Positions 1-8,213 of a stretch of 38,725 nt of DNA are shown here, in pieces. Each line of letters opens with the position of its first letter. Within the stretch, counting starts at the first letter, position 1. The position numbers and the translations under genes are program-made. Source of the DNA: DATKZH01 sp964475955 (GTDB lineage: Bacteria; Planctomycetota; Planctomycetia; Pirellulales; Thermoguttaceae); NCBI GenBank assembly GCA_964475955.1, contig CAYYZY010000061.1, positions 1-38,725 on the forward strand, written 5' to 3'. The notes beneath the pieces were generated by a model. The model saw only the letters and a list, made by a program, of their open reading frames with translations, made no database searches and was not told the DNA's origin.

Positions 1-165
1 TTCAAGACCGGCCAGGAGTCGGATGGGAGTTGAGGTTTGCCGTAGGAGGAGGCATTGCCGCACGTCCCGGTGCGGGACGCGAGAATCGGGCGTGTCGTTC
101 CGCCCGTCGAGAAATCGCCGAGGAGAACGCGCGCCGTGTGATGCCGGGGTGGTGCAGGCTTCCGG

Positions 166-1440
166 CTACGCCTGCGTGTCGATCCCGTCGTCGTGCGGCG
201 TAAGCTGGCCGAACTCGTAGCGGGCGGCGAGCCGGGCCGATGCCCTGAAGACCGAATGCGAAGTGCGTACGCTGGCCGACTCAGAATCGAACACGCGAGT
301 CAGGCTCGTCAGCGACTGAACGACCCGGAAACGCAGCTTCAACATCGCCGAGCGAACACGCCGCGACGGCTCGTTGCTCGCAGGCCCGACTTTTTCGGCA
401 TCTCCACCGACTTCCTGCTCCGCGGCCTCGGCGACCATTCCTTCCTCGGGAGCTGAAGCCTGTGCGTCCGGGGTGCTCTCGACCGGTCCGCTTTCGGACT
501 CAACCGACGGAACGACGGCCTGGGCCGGCTCTCCCGGCGGGGGCTCGGGATCGACCGCGGGCGTCGCAGCGGCTTCGACCGGCTCCGCCACGACGACGGA
601 CGGTTCCTCGGACTCGGCTGCGGCCGGCGCTTCCTCCGACTCCGCTGCGGGCGCCTCTTCAAGTTCGACGACGGGCGCTTCAACGGGCTCGGCTGCGGGC
701 GCCTCCGCCGGCTCGATTTCGGGCGCTTCCTCAGGATCGGCGGCTGCTTGTTCGAGCAGCTCGGCGGCTTCGCCGGATGTCACCGCGTTCAGATCGTCGG
801 GCGACGGCAGGCCGAGCATCGCGTTGAGCGATTCCGAAAGCCCGTTGAACGTGTCGACGAGGCCCGTGATCAGGCCGTCGCCGTCGAGCGGGTCGCCTTC
901 CAGGAACAGCGAGGCGGCCGTGTCGGACACCTCCTGGAAAAGCCCGATCGCCTGGGAGATCGTCGCCTTCGCGTCGGCGGGCAGCTCGGAAGTCTCCAGG
1001 AGGGGCGTAAGCTCCGAGGAGACGTCCTGTTGAATCATGGAGACGGCCGCTTTCGCCCGCAGCCTTACCGATTGGAACTCCGAGTCGCCGTTTCTGATCT
1101 GTGCGTAGTGCAGGTTTGCCTTGAGGCGAACGCGGATGGTGGTTCCTTCGGCCGCTTCGAAATCGTAGCGGAATCGGAGTTTCGCGTGCGACGTGGCGCG
1201 GAGCCGGCCGTCGTCCGTCTCCCGGACGTGGGAGTGGGCGCGGACCGTCAACGAGGTGCGTTGATAGAACCCGTCGCCCGCCGACGGCGACTCCGCCTGC
1301 GCGAGGGAGAGCATGTCGGGCTCATGGAGGCTCACGGTGCCGGTATCGGCTGACTGGCTGGCGAGGGCGTCGCACGCACGGGCGTCGCTTTTCACAAGAC
1401 TGGGGTTGCTTACCCCCGGAGCACCGATAGCCGAGATCAT
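166..1440 (-). CDS. Hypothetical protein with acidic Pro/Glu/Ala linker
   Basis: I do not recognise the family. The 424-residue protein has no clear signal peptide or membrane segment. Residues 60-140 hold a basic, beta-rich stretch with VRAHSHVRETDDGRL and AKLRFRYDFE. Residues 141-220 look helical. Residues about 225-350 are low-complexity, built from short EAPAAE, EPVEAP and EEAP units. The C-terminal 55 residues (SHSVFRASARLAARYEF) echo the N-terminal block, so the same small module may occur at both ends of a flexible acidic linker. The ATG at 1440 is preceded by AGAGGGG, a good ribosome binding site. It ends an all-minus run of genes but has 222 bp of its own upstream DNA, so it may be transcribed alone. 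Repetitive composition makes other-frame open frames here unreliable; the minus frame is the only one with a sensible start and domain-like pattern. Confidence 0.72.
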   Translation of the reverse strand: MISAIGAPGVSNPSLVKSDARACDALASQSADTGTVSLHEPDMLSLAQAESPSAGDGFYQRTSLTVRAHSHVRETDDGRLRATSHAKLRFRYDFEAAEGTTIRVRLKANLHYAQIRNGDSEFQSVRLRAKAAVSMIQQDVSSELTPLLETSELPADAKATISQAIGLFQEVSDTAASLFLEGDPLDGDGLITGLVDTFNGLSESLNAMLGLPSPDDLNAVTSGEAAELLEQAAADPEEAPEIEPAEAPAAEPVEAPVVELEEAPAAESEEAPAAAESEEPSVVVAEPVEAAATPAVDPEPPPGEPAQAVVPSVESESGPVESTPDAQASAPEEGMVAEAAEQEVGGDAEKVGPASNEPSRRVRSAMLKLRFRVVQSLTSLTRVFDSESASVRTSHSVFRASARLAARYEFGQLTPHDDGIDTQA

Positions 1441-1497
1441 GGGTCGCCCCTCTTGGATTGACGCGCCTTGCCCAATTCAGTGCATCGGTTGGCCTCG

Positions 1498-1518
1498 GGC
1501 AATGCTGGACAGATTGCC
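1498..1518. promoter_or_regulatory. Small inverted repeat upstream of the 166-1440 gene
   Basis: GGCAAT and ATTGCC are perfect 6-bp arms separated by 9 bp, centred about 68 bp upstream of the ATG at 1440 in an otherwise featureless 222-bp gap. The spacing is typical of a small operator, but nothing links it to a regulator and a chance occurrence is possible. Confidence 0.22.
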
Positions 1519-1662
1519 TAAAGATACCGCCTTTTCGCCACGGTTGCCGTGACGGAGTTTGCCCAACCGGAATAATCCGCACGACCTTCCGGGCCTTCTG
1601 CGCGCAGAAAGGGAATCGAACGGCCCGGCCTGGGGCTCGGGCGCGCACCGCCGCCTTGAGCG

Positions 1663-2187
1663 CTAGGCAAGCTCACCCGCTTCGAAGAGGATCTCGACGG
1701 CCCATCGGGCCGCCTGGCCGACGACCGCGGTGCATTTGTCGACGTGGGCGCCCGCCTCTTTGAATTTGGCGTTCTCCGCGGGGTCTCTCAGGTAAAAGGG
1801 CCGGCCAAAGATGTTCCTGTGGATTCCATGGCAGATGACGGTGCCGTATCTTTCGATGAACCGTTGGTGAACCGTTTGGGTCAGGGCGTTCGTCCGCTTC
1901 CGCAGGCTTTCCGGGTCGTCGAAGTTGTCGCGCTCCCTTCCGACGACGAGCCCGAACACCATCACGGTGCCGGAATAGGCCCCGCAGTGCCCGTCCCCCT
2001 CGCATCCGACTCCGCCTTCCAAGGAGGTCGCCGCCTTGAACACGGCGTCGATTTCCGCGCCGCGCAGCTCGAGGACGTCTTGCAGCGCAGCGATCACGCA
2101 CTGGGCGCATCCGCCGTACCGCTCTTCGTACCCGAATCCCAGGGCATACGCCTTCTCGCCCAGTTCCCTTTGTTTCGCTCCGTTCAT
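1663..2187 (-). CDS. C_GCAxxG_C_C family probable redox protein
   Basis: This 174-residue cytoplasmic protein carries the cysteine pattern of the C_GCAxxG_C_C family, whose members are thought to be redox or metal-binding proteins of unknown substrate. Visible elements are GGCAQCV near residue 24, GGVGCEGDGHCGAYSG in the middle, a later VICHGIHRNIFG and DKCTAVVG near the C-terminus. The start at 2187 was chosen over the longer open frame from 2280 because GGAGG sits 7 bases upstream and the extra 31 residues are Arg/Pro-rich and unlike the family. It lies 79 bp downstream of the GH29 gene on the same strand and may be co-transcribed, although no functional link to fucose release is obvious. 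Confidence 0.88.
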   Translation of the reverse strand: MNGAKQRELGEKAYALGFGYEERYGGCAQCVIAALQDVLELRGAEIDAVFKAATSLEGGVGCEGDGHCGAYSGTVMVFGLVVGRERDNFDDPESLRKRTNALTQTVHQRFIERYGTVICHGIHRNIFGRPFYLRDPAENAKFKEAGAHVDKCTAVVGQAARWAVEILFEAGELA

Positions 2188-2266
2188 TCGGTCCTCCTTC
2201 TGCGCGAAAGGGCGTCGACTGCCCGAGGAGCGGTCGGGGAATCGCACGTCGGCCTTGCGGGCCGGA

Positions 2267-3721
2267 TCATTGGGGTGCAAGGTACAATTCGAGCGTGGAG
2301 ATGGTCGGGCAGGCGCGGCTGCCGGCGATCCGCAGCCGGACGGCGTCGGCCGCGACGGTGGGCGTGCGGAGGATCCGCCGCGGCCCGATCGTCGTGCCGG
2401 TTGCGATCTCTCGCCATTTCCCGCCCACCCGGGCGTCGACGGCGAAGCTCTCGATCCGCTGGCCCAGTGGGATGTGCTCCTGCAAACGTACGCGATTCAG
2501 CCGGGCGGCGGTTTCCAGTTCGACGGTCAGCGCGCCGGTTCGTACGCCGTCGTCGGCCGCCCAGTAGGTGTCGCGGTCTCCGTCGGTCAGTTTGCCGGGG
2601 GCGAACCGGGGGCCGTCGCCCCGCGTGTTGGAGGCGGTGACCTTCTTACCCTGGGCGAGGTCCTGGTCAAACGTCGCGTCGAGCACTTTGCGGAGGCCGA
2701 TCAGGCGCCGGCAGTCGACCTCGTGGAACCGGCCGCGCCGGTCGGGCGGCACGTTCAGGAGCAGGTTGCACCCGTTTCCGACGCTGCTGTAGTAGATTTC
2801 GAGCAGTTGGTCGACCGTTTTGACGCGGCCGTCCTGGTCGGCGTGGTAGAACCAGCCCGGGCGGATGGAGACGTCCACTTCGGCCGGCACCCAATGCGTG
2901 CCGTCGCGCTGCCCTTGCGCGAGGGCCTTACGGTCGGAGATGCCCGGGGCGAACTCGTCGCGTCGCAGCGCGGCCCAGTTCGTGGTGCTGCCGGCGCCGC
3001 TTTCGTTACCCACCCAGCGGATATCGGGCCCTCCGTCGCTGAACATCACGGCCATGGGCTGCAACCGGCGGACGATCTTCCAGGTGTTCGGCCAGTCGTA
3101 GTAGGTGCGCCGGTCGATACGCCGCGTCTGGCGGGCGCCGCCGTAGAAGCCGTCGCCCCCGTTGGCGCCGTCGAACCAGACCTCGCAGATCTCGCCGTAG
3201 TCGGTCAACAGCTCGCGGAGTTGATTGCGATAGTACTCGATGTACTCCGGGGTGCCGTATCCGGCATGGTTGCGATCCCAGGGCGAAAGGTACACGCCCA
3301 TGCGCAGGCCGTTCGCCTTGCAGGCGGCGGCCAGCTCGGCGAGCACGTCGCCCTTGCCGTCCTTCCACGGGGAATTCTCGACCGAATGCTCGGTGTACTT
3401 GCTCGGCCAAAGGCAGAAGCCGTCGTGGTGCTTGGCCGTGATGATCAGGGCCTTCATGCCGGCTTTGCGCGCCACCTCGGCCCACTGCCGCGGGTCGAGC
3501 TTGCTGGGATTGAAGATCTTAGGGCTTTCATCTCCGTAGCCCCATTCCTTGTCGGTGAACGTGTTCACCGTGAAGTGGATGAAGCCATAGTACTCCAACT
3601 CGTGCCACCGAAGATGCCTCTCGGTCGGCAAGGGACCGAAGGGGGCCGGCGGCTCGGCGGCGGACGCGGAAACCGCCGCCGCGAAGAGCAGGAAGACCGT
3701 CATGCCGATCGTTCTATTCAT
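2267..3721 (-). CDS. Secreted GH29 alpha-L-fucosidase
   Basis: The enzyme hydrolyses terminal alpha-L-fucose from glycans with retention. The 484-residue protein starts with a signal peptide (MNRTIGMTVFLLFAAAVSASA) and continues into the GH29 barrel. Recognisable blocks are YGFIHFTVNTFTDKEWG (45-61), AKHHDGFCLWPS (96-107), GVYLSPWDRN (142-151) and EVWFDGANGG (180-189), where D184 is the expected nucleophile. The last ~110 residues resemble a discoidin (F5/8 type C) sugar-binding domain. The ATG at 3721 is used because GAAGGAG lies about 10 bases upstream and it places the signal peptide at the N-terminus; the open frame extends to 3802. It sits between the DUF1080 gene and the C_GCAxxG_C_C gene on the same strand, near a GH95 enzyme that may share its substrate. 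Confidence 0.95.
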   Translation of the reverse strand: MNRTIGMTVFLLFAAAVSASAAEPPAPFGPLPTERHLRWHELEYYGFIHFTVNTFTDKEWGYGDESPKIFNPSKLDPRQWAEVARKAGMKALIITAKHHDGFCLWPSKYTEHSVENSPWKDGKGDVLAELAAACKANGLRMGVYLSPWDRNHAGYGTPEYIEYYRNQLRELLTDYGEICEVWFDGANGGDGFYGGARQTRRIDRRTYYDWPNTWKIVRRLQPMAVMFSDGGPDIRWVGNESGAGSTTNWAALRRDEFAPGISDRKALAQGQRDGTHWVPAEVDVSIRPGWFYHADQDGRVKTVDQLLEIYYSSVGNGCNLLLNVPPDRRGRFHEVDCRRLIGLRKVLDATFDQDLAQGKKVTASNTRGDGPRFAPGKLTDGDRDTYWAADDGVRTGALTVELETAARLNRVRLQEHIPLGQRIESFAVDARVGGKWREIATGTTIGPRRILRTPTVAADAVRLRIAGSRACPTISTLELYLAPQ

Positions 3722-3872
3722 CTCGTGGGCTCCTTCAGCCGGCCGACATGGGAAGGGACCGGATGTGGCCGACGGTCGCCATCTTAACCGCTCTGCCGGC
3801 ACGTTGCACGCCCGTCGAGCGGAAGTGGGCCCGGGAGTCTTCGTTCGCAGGATGCGCGCAGTGGGCGCGTTT

Positions 3873-3899
3873 GTAGGACGGAATGCCGTTCCGTGCTAC
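3873..3899. repeat. Palindromic repeat in the GH29-DUF1080 gap
   Basis: Arms GTAGGACGGAA and TTCCGTGCTAC are inverted copies with one mismatch in 11 and a 5-base loop (TGCCG). It lies between the DUF1080 stop and the GH29 start and could form a hairpin in the mRNA, so it may attenuate transcription between the two genes. There is no U-tract, so it is not a classical terminator. It looks like one of several dispersed palindrome families in this genome. Confidence 0.6.
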
Positions 3900-3949
3900 C
3901 CGGCTGCGGCTGCGAGGCTGCAATGGGACGTCCGCACGGCCGAATCGGG

Positions 3950-4630
3950 CTATTTGCCTTCCTGCCGGATGCGGAGGTTCTTCCAGTGGGTCTCGGCCCC
4001 TTCGCTCTGCAGTCCGATGGGGCCTTCGGTCAGTTCGCAATCGGACACCGTGGAGACGGCGGCGCCGTTGACCGAGATGGCCATGTCGCCGCCCCGCACC
4101 CGGACCTCCACCTTGTTGAACTGGCCGACCGGTTTGATAACCTTGTCCAGCGCTTCCTTGTCGAAGGTGTGTTTGCACTTGAGGTCGCGGGGGATCGGCA
4201 GGATGAGGCCGATGTGCCGGGCCGCCCCCTGCACTTCGATGCTGCGCGGCCAGAGGCCGAGCGCGTTCTTCTCGCCGACGTGGATCAGGCAGCCGCTGTT
4301 GCCGCGAAACTCCGCGTCGCTCTTCAACCCCTCGGGCCTCTTGAACGCGAACTCGAACTGGAGCGCGTAGTCGCTGTACGACTTCGCGGTGTACATGTAG
4401 CCGGCGGGCTTGCCCGTGCAGATCAGGATTCCGTCCTCCACCGTGAAGGTTCCCTCGTTATCGGCGCCCTCCCTGCCGAGGTGGAACTTCCATTCGTCGA
4501 GGTCCTTGCCGCCAAACAGCGCGGTCCACCCCTTGTCGGGGTCTTGTTGCGCAGGCAAGGCGCTGGCCGCGGCGAGCGTCAGGACGACGATCGAAGCCAG
4601 GACGCACGCGACTCGATGGGACGTCTTCAT
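3950..4630 (-). CDS. Secreted DUF1080 (3-keto-disaccharide hydrolase-like) protein
   Basis: DUF1080 proteins have a concanavalin-like jelly roll and are abundant in planctomycetes; some characterised members act on 3-keto-glycosides. The 226-residue protein has a signal peptide (MKTSHRVACVLASIVVLTLAAASALPA) followed by the family pattern: GWTALFGGKDLDEWK at 34-48, an IEVQ segment, and the closing TEGPIGLQSEGAETHWKNLRIR. The ATG at 4630 has GAGGAG upstream; the open frame runs 11 codons further without a better start. The length matches a single-domain member. It is on the same strand as GH29 and GH95 with ~230-480 bp gaps, so it is part of the same degradative neighbourhood but perhaps not one transcript. 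The substrate cannot be told from sequence. Confidence 0.93.
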   Translation of the reverse strand: MKTSHRVACVLASIVVLTLAAASALPAQQDPDKGWTALFGGKDLDEWKFHLGREGADNEGTFTVEDGILICTGKPAGYMYTAKSYSDYALQFEFAFKRPEGLKSDAEFRGNSGCLIHVGEKNALGLWPRSIEVQGAARHIGLILPIPRDLKCKHTFDKEALDKVIKPVGQFNKVEVRVRGGDMAISVNGAAVSTVSDCELTEGPIGLQSEGAETHWKNLRIRQEGK

Positions 4631-5110
4631 GTCGGTTCTCCTCAAACCTGGGGTTCGACGCAAGCTGCTTCACCATTCGTCGCCTCGGGAACGGGCCGCC
4701 GAGGCGACGCTCAGAGGCCGGCCGGACGATCGGCAACGAGGCCCGCCGCTCGTCCGAAGCCGTCTTTGTGAATATACCGCCCGCTCGGTCGAGATGCACC
4801 TGGCGACCGGGCAAAGCTCAGAGGTCCGTCAAGGGCGCCGCGATTTGGCGGCCTCAAAGCCCCGCGAGCGTTGCCCCAGTCCGCTCGGGCTGCGAACCGA
4901 TGGAGCCCGAGAGAAACCGCGGGTGGCTGCCAAGAGCTCACCGGTTCCCGAAAGCCGCTCGCCGCACCCCCTCGAGCGGGGGCGCCGGTCGGGCCGGTGC
5001 GAAGCGGTGGGAATTCCCAGCGACGCACGGGCTCTGCCAACCGTGCGGTCACCCGTCGGATCACAGATTCGTCCGGTCCATGCCGTTCATCCCGTCCAAG
5101 TGAACCCCCT
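4631..5110. other. Intergenic region between GH95 and DUF1080
   Basis: About 480 bp without a convincing gene. Open frames across it are compositionally driven and lack starts with ribosome binding sites. Near 5070-5104 there is a degenerate tandem of GTCCGGTCC, ATGCCGTTC and ATCCCGTCC units, a small dispersed-repeat remnant just after the GH95 stop. An AT-rich patch (GTGAATATACC, about 4768-4778) could belong to a promoter for the DUF1080 gene on the minus strand, but no clear -35 element pairs with it. Confidence 0.4.
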
Positions 5111-7504
5111 TCACCGATCGCCCGCCGATTCGAACTGCACCTGGTACGTCTCGTGCGCTTTCAGCTCGACGGAGACCGTGCCGTCGGATTCCGCAGTCAT
5201 CGGCACGGGCTGGCCGGCACAGAGGACTTCGGCGATGCGGTGGGCCCGGGGCGCGCGGAGTCGGCGGCGTCCGGGGAGGTCGGGACGCAACACGGCCGAG
5301 GTGGCCCGGCCGTTGCGCCAGGCGACGTCGACCTCCACGCCCCCCCGCGCGCGGAGTCCTTTGACGTGGCCGGTCGGCCACACCTCGAGGGGCCAGGCCG
5401 GCAGTAGCGCGATCCGGCCGGCGTGGCTCTGGAGGAGCATTTCGGCGACGCCGGCCGTGCCGCCGAAGTTGGCGTCGATCTGGAACGGCGTGGGGCGTCC
5501 CGCCCAGCACTGGTTGAACAGGTTGGGGTTGGAGTTCTCGCCGATCAGCTTGACGAGCCGGTCGCAGGCCGGCTCGGGCTTGCCGAGCCGGGCGAACAGG
5601 CAGACCTGCCACGCGCGGCTCCAGCCGACGGGGCCGTCGCCGCGCGCCGCAAGCGACGTGCGCGCCGCCGCGGCCAGCTCCGGCGTGCCGCGAAGCGTGA
5701 TCTGCTCGCTCGGATACAGCCCGTACAGGTGCGAAAGATGCCGATGGTGGTTTTGGGGGTTGTCCCTGTCGTCCAGCCATTCCTGGAGCTGGCCCCAGCT
5801 TCCGATTTGGTTGGGGGCGATGCGCCCACGTAGTGCGATCAGCTCCTCACGCAGCCGGTCGTCGACGCCGAGCTTCCGTTGCGCCTCGACGCAGGCGCCG
5901 AACAGGTCGCGGATGATCTGGTGGTCCATCGTCGGCCCCATCACCAGCCCGCCCTGCTCCGGCGAGTTCGACGGCCCCGAGATGAGCCGGCCGGTCTCGG
6001 AGTCTTCGACCAGGTAGTTGACGAAGAACCGGGCCGCCTCCTTCATCACGGGGTAGGCCCGGCGGGCGAGGAAGGCCTCGTCGCCGGTGAACCGGTAGTG
6101 CTCCCAGAGGTGCATCGAGAGCCAGGCGCCGCCGGTCGGCCAGATGCCGTGGTTGGCGTGGTTGATCGGCGCGGCCCCGCGCCACAGGTCGGTGTTGTGG
6201 TGGAGGACCCAGCCGTGGGCGTTGTAGTGGACCCGGGCGGTGTCGCGCCCGGTGACGGTCAGGTCGCCGAGCATGTCGAACAGGGGCTGGTGGCACTCGG
6301 CGAGGTTGCAGGGCTCGGCCGGCCAGTAGTTCATCGGCGTGTTGATGTTTACGGTCCACTTCGATTCCCACGCCGGGTGCAGGTCCTCGTTCCAGATCCC
6401 CTGGAGGTTGGCCGGCTGCGAGCCGGGGCGCGAGCTGGCCATGAGCAGGTAGCGGCCGAACTGGAAGTAGAGCGCGGCGAGCTGCGGGTCGGCGTCGGGG
6501 GCGAACTGGGCGATGCGCTCGTCGGTGGGGCGCCGGGCCGCCTCGGTGGTGCCCAGGTCGAGCTCCACGCGCCGGAAGAGCCGACGGTGGTCGGCCACGT
6601 GCGCCTCGCGGAGTTCGGCGTAGCGCTTGCCGGCGGCCCGGTCGATCGCTTCGCGGCAGCGCTCGGCCGGGTCGGCGCTCGTATCGCGAAAGCTCTTGTG
6701 GCTGGTGGCGGCGGCGAGGAGGAGCGTGGCGGCGTCGGCCCCGTCGACGGCCAGACCGTCGCCGGTCGCCCGGGCGGTGCCTCCCTCGGTCGCCACGGCC
6801 AGCCGGGCCTCGTACGCAAGCACGCTCTCGAACTTCTGCTCGAGCCGCTTGTAGTCGAACTCGCGGAGCCGGCCGCGCATCGCGATCTGCGCGGGACCGA
6901 TCGCTTGGGTCTCGGCACCCGGGTGCGGACTCGTGAGCGCGGCGGTGAAGCGGAGTCGGCCGGGCGCGTCGGCCGAGAGGCGTACGACGATCACCCCATC
7001 CGGCGTGCTCGTGAAGAGCTCGCGGCGGAAGGTCGCGTCGCCCACGCGGTAGGAGACCGCGGCCACGCCGGTGTCGAGGTCCAGGCTGCGCCGGTACGCT
7101 TCGGCGCGCTCGTGCCCCGGCGACTCGATCACGAGATCGCCGAACGGCTGGTAGGGGAACTGCCGAAGCGGCACGCTCATGAACCGCTCCATGGCCAACT
7201 GCTCGGCCTCGCGCTGCTTGCCCTCGGACAGCAGCTTGCGGAGGACGGGCAGGCACTCGGCGGCCCCTTCGTGGGTGTAGTCGCGCGGCTTGCCGGCCCA
7301 GAGCGTGTCGTCGTTGAACTGGATCCGCTCGCGCGCCGTGCCGCCGAAGACCATCGCCCCCAGCCGGCCGTTTCCCAAGGGGAGTGCTTCGACCCACTTC
7401 TCGGCCGGCTGCCGGTACCAAAGCTCGAGCGTACCCGTGTCGGCCCGGGCCGCGCCGGCGACGAGGGCGAGGATGGGAAAGACGATTCGCGGTGCGTTCC
7501 GCAT
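5111..7504 (-). CDS. Secreted GH95 alpha-L-fucosidase / alpha-L-galactosidase
   Basis: GH95 enzymes are inverting alpha-1,2-L-fucosidases or alpha-L-galactosidases. The 797-residue protein has a signal peptide (MRNAPRIVFPILALVAGAARA), an N-terminal beta-sandwich beginning LWYRQPAEKWVEALPLGNG, an alpha/alpha-barrel and a C-terminal beta domain. Catalytic positions known from GH95 are present: the WTVNINTPMNYW motif with N386 and N388, E516 in GPSNSPEQ (general acid), and D677 in FQIDANFGG. The start at 7504 has AAGGAG upstream. The open frame continues to 8074, but that 190-residue extension lies in repeats and would bury the signal peptide. Full length for the family. Together with GH29 it points to a fucosylated (or L-galactosylated) substrate. 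Confidence 0.96.
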   Translation of the reverse strand: MRNAPRIVFPILALVAGAARADTGTLELWYRQPAEKWVEALPLGNGRLGAMVFGGTARERIQFNDDTLWAGKPRDYTHEGAAECLPVLRKLLSEGKQREAEQLAMERFMSVPLRQFPYQPFGDLVIESPGHERAEAYRRSLDLDTGVAAVSYRVGDATFRRELFTSTPDGVIVVRLSADAPGRLRFTAALTSPHPGAETQAIGPAQIAMRGRLREFDYKRLEQKFESVLAYEARLAVATEGGTARATGDGLAVDGADAATLLLAAATSHKSFRDTSADPAERCREAIDRAAGKRYAELREAHVADHRRLFRRVELDLGTTEAARRPTDERIAQFAPDADPQLAALYFQFGRYLLMASSRPGSQPANLQGIWNEDLHPAWESKWTVNINTPMNYWPAEPCNLAECHQPLFDMLGDLTVTGRDTARVHYNAHGWVLHHNTDLWRGAAPINHANHGIWPTGGAWLSMHLWEHYRFTGDEAFLARRAYPVMKEAARFFVNYLVEDSETGRLISGPSNSPEQGGLVMGPTMDHQIIRDLFGACVEAQRKLGVDDRLREELIALRGRIAPNQIGSWGQLQEWLDDRDNPQNHHRHLSHLYGLYPSEQITLRGTPELAAAARTSLAARGDGPVGWSRAWQVCLFARLGKPEPACDRLVKLIGENSNPNLFNQCWAGRPTPFQIDANFGGTAGVAEMLLQSHAGRIALLPAWPLEVWPTGHVKGLRARGGVEVDVAWRNGRATSAVLRPDLPGRRRLRAPRAHRIAEVLCAGQPVPMTAESDGTVSVELKAHETYQVQFESAGDR

Positions 7505-7529
7505 GGCTACGCGCTCCTTATCGGTCGAA

Positions 7530-7638
7530 GTAGGCCCGATCGCGGTCGGGCATGAAGGAATGCAGGAAACGCCCGTGTTCGCGTCAGACCTTGTCCACGA
7601 TATCCGGCCTCCAAATGCCGGATCCCGATCCGGCCTAC
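7530..7638. repeat. 109-bp repeat with 24-bp inverted ends, copy A
   Basis: The ends are GTAGGCCCGATCGCGGTCGG plus GCAT at 7530-7553 and ATGCCGGATCCCGATCCGGC plus CTAC at 7615-7638, near-perfect inverted copies. The interior (GAAGGAATGC, AAACGCCCGTGTTCGCGTCA) is shared with copy B at 7723. It lies 26 bp upstream of the GH95 start, so it could affect expression of that gene. The small size, inverted ends and absence of coding capacity fit a MITE- or REP-like non-autonomous element. Confidence 0.85.
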
Positions 7639-7722
7639 GCGGCTCGCCGCCATGATCGCCGACGGAGGAGCGCGCGTCCAGCGCCGCGGACGGCCGGCGC
7701 GCCGCTGGTGCTTGCAAGATCC

Positions 7723-7831
7723 GTAGGCCCGATCGCGATCGGGCATGAAGGAATGCGGGAAACGCCCGTGTTCGCGTCAGGACTTGTTCACGATCTCGCG
7801 CCCCCGAATGCCGGATCGCGATCCGGCCTAC
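7723..7831. repeat. 109-bp repeat with 24-bp inverted ends, copy B
   Basis: Second copy of the element at 7530, exactly the same length and orientation, with roughly 85-90% identity by eye. Its ends are the better preserved: GATCGCGATC is the core of both arms (7731-7740 and 7815-7824 region). The rest of the divergent region, about 7832-8113, shows no gene; it contains Arg-coding high-GC sequence without ribosome binding sites. Confidence 0.85.
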
Positions 7832-8113
7832 CCTGCTTGTAGCACGTGGTACCCAGCCGGAGAAGCCGGCAAGGGCCGTCGGCGGTGCTGTCACTGCAGG
7901 CACTCCGTGCGGGCCGAGGTGATCTCTACGGAGACTTCCCAGTCTTCGCAGTTTGAAAGACGGGGGCGGAACGGCCGCGATGGCCAAGCCGGTCGCGAGG
8001 GAGGGTCGCCGGTCCGCCGTTGGGGTCGGATCGGGGGCAGCGGCGGTCGGCTCGTTGGTGCGCGGCCTGGGCACGGCCCAGGCAAGCCGGTCGCAAGCTC
8101 CGAGGCGTTCGTC

Positions 8114-8143
8114 TTGACGGCGCGCGAATCGGAGTGCTAGACT
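8114..8143 (+). promoter_or_regulatory. Sigma-70-type promoter for the glycan cluster
   Basis: TTGACG (8114-8119), an 18-bp spacer and TAGACT (8138-8143), the latter preceded by TG one base upstream as in an extended -10 element. Transcription would begin near 8150, giving a ~65-base leader before the ATG at 8214. It is the only strong match in the 0.7-kb divergent region and lies directly before the long plus-strand cluster. Predicted by eye only. Confidence 0.55.
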
Positions 8144-8213
8144 GGCCCTACGTGCCGTGTCCGGCTACCGGTCGGAAGGGATTGCTGACGCTAAGGATTT
8201 GGGGGTGAGCCGG

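Noticed and set aside
2036..3787. 583-residue plus-strand open frame
   Set aside because: It lies opposite the GH29 gene, whose motifs, signal peptide and ribosome binding site are clear. High GC keeps the opposite strand open.
3873..3899. Rho-independent terminator after the DUF1080 gene
   Set aside because: A stable hairpin exists, but no run of T follows on either strand, so it is listed only as a palindromic repeat.
7505..8074. 190-residue N-terminal extension of the GH95 gene
   Set aside because: It consists of the two 109-bp repeats and would place the signal peptide in the middle of the protein; the start at 7504 has a good ribosome binding site.
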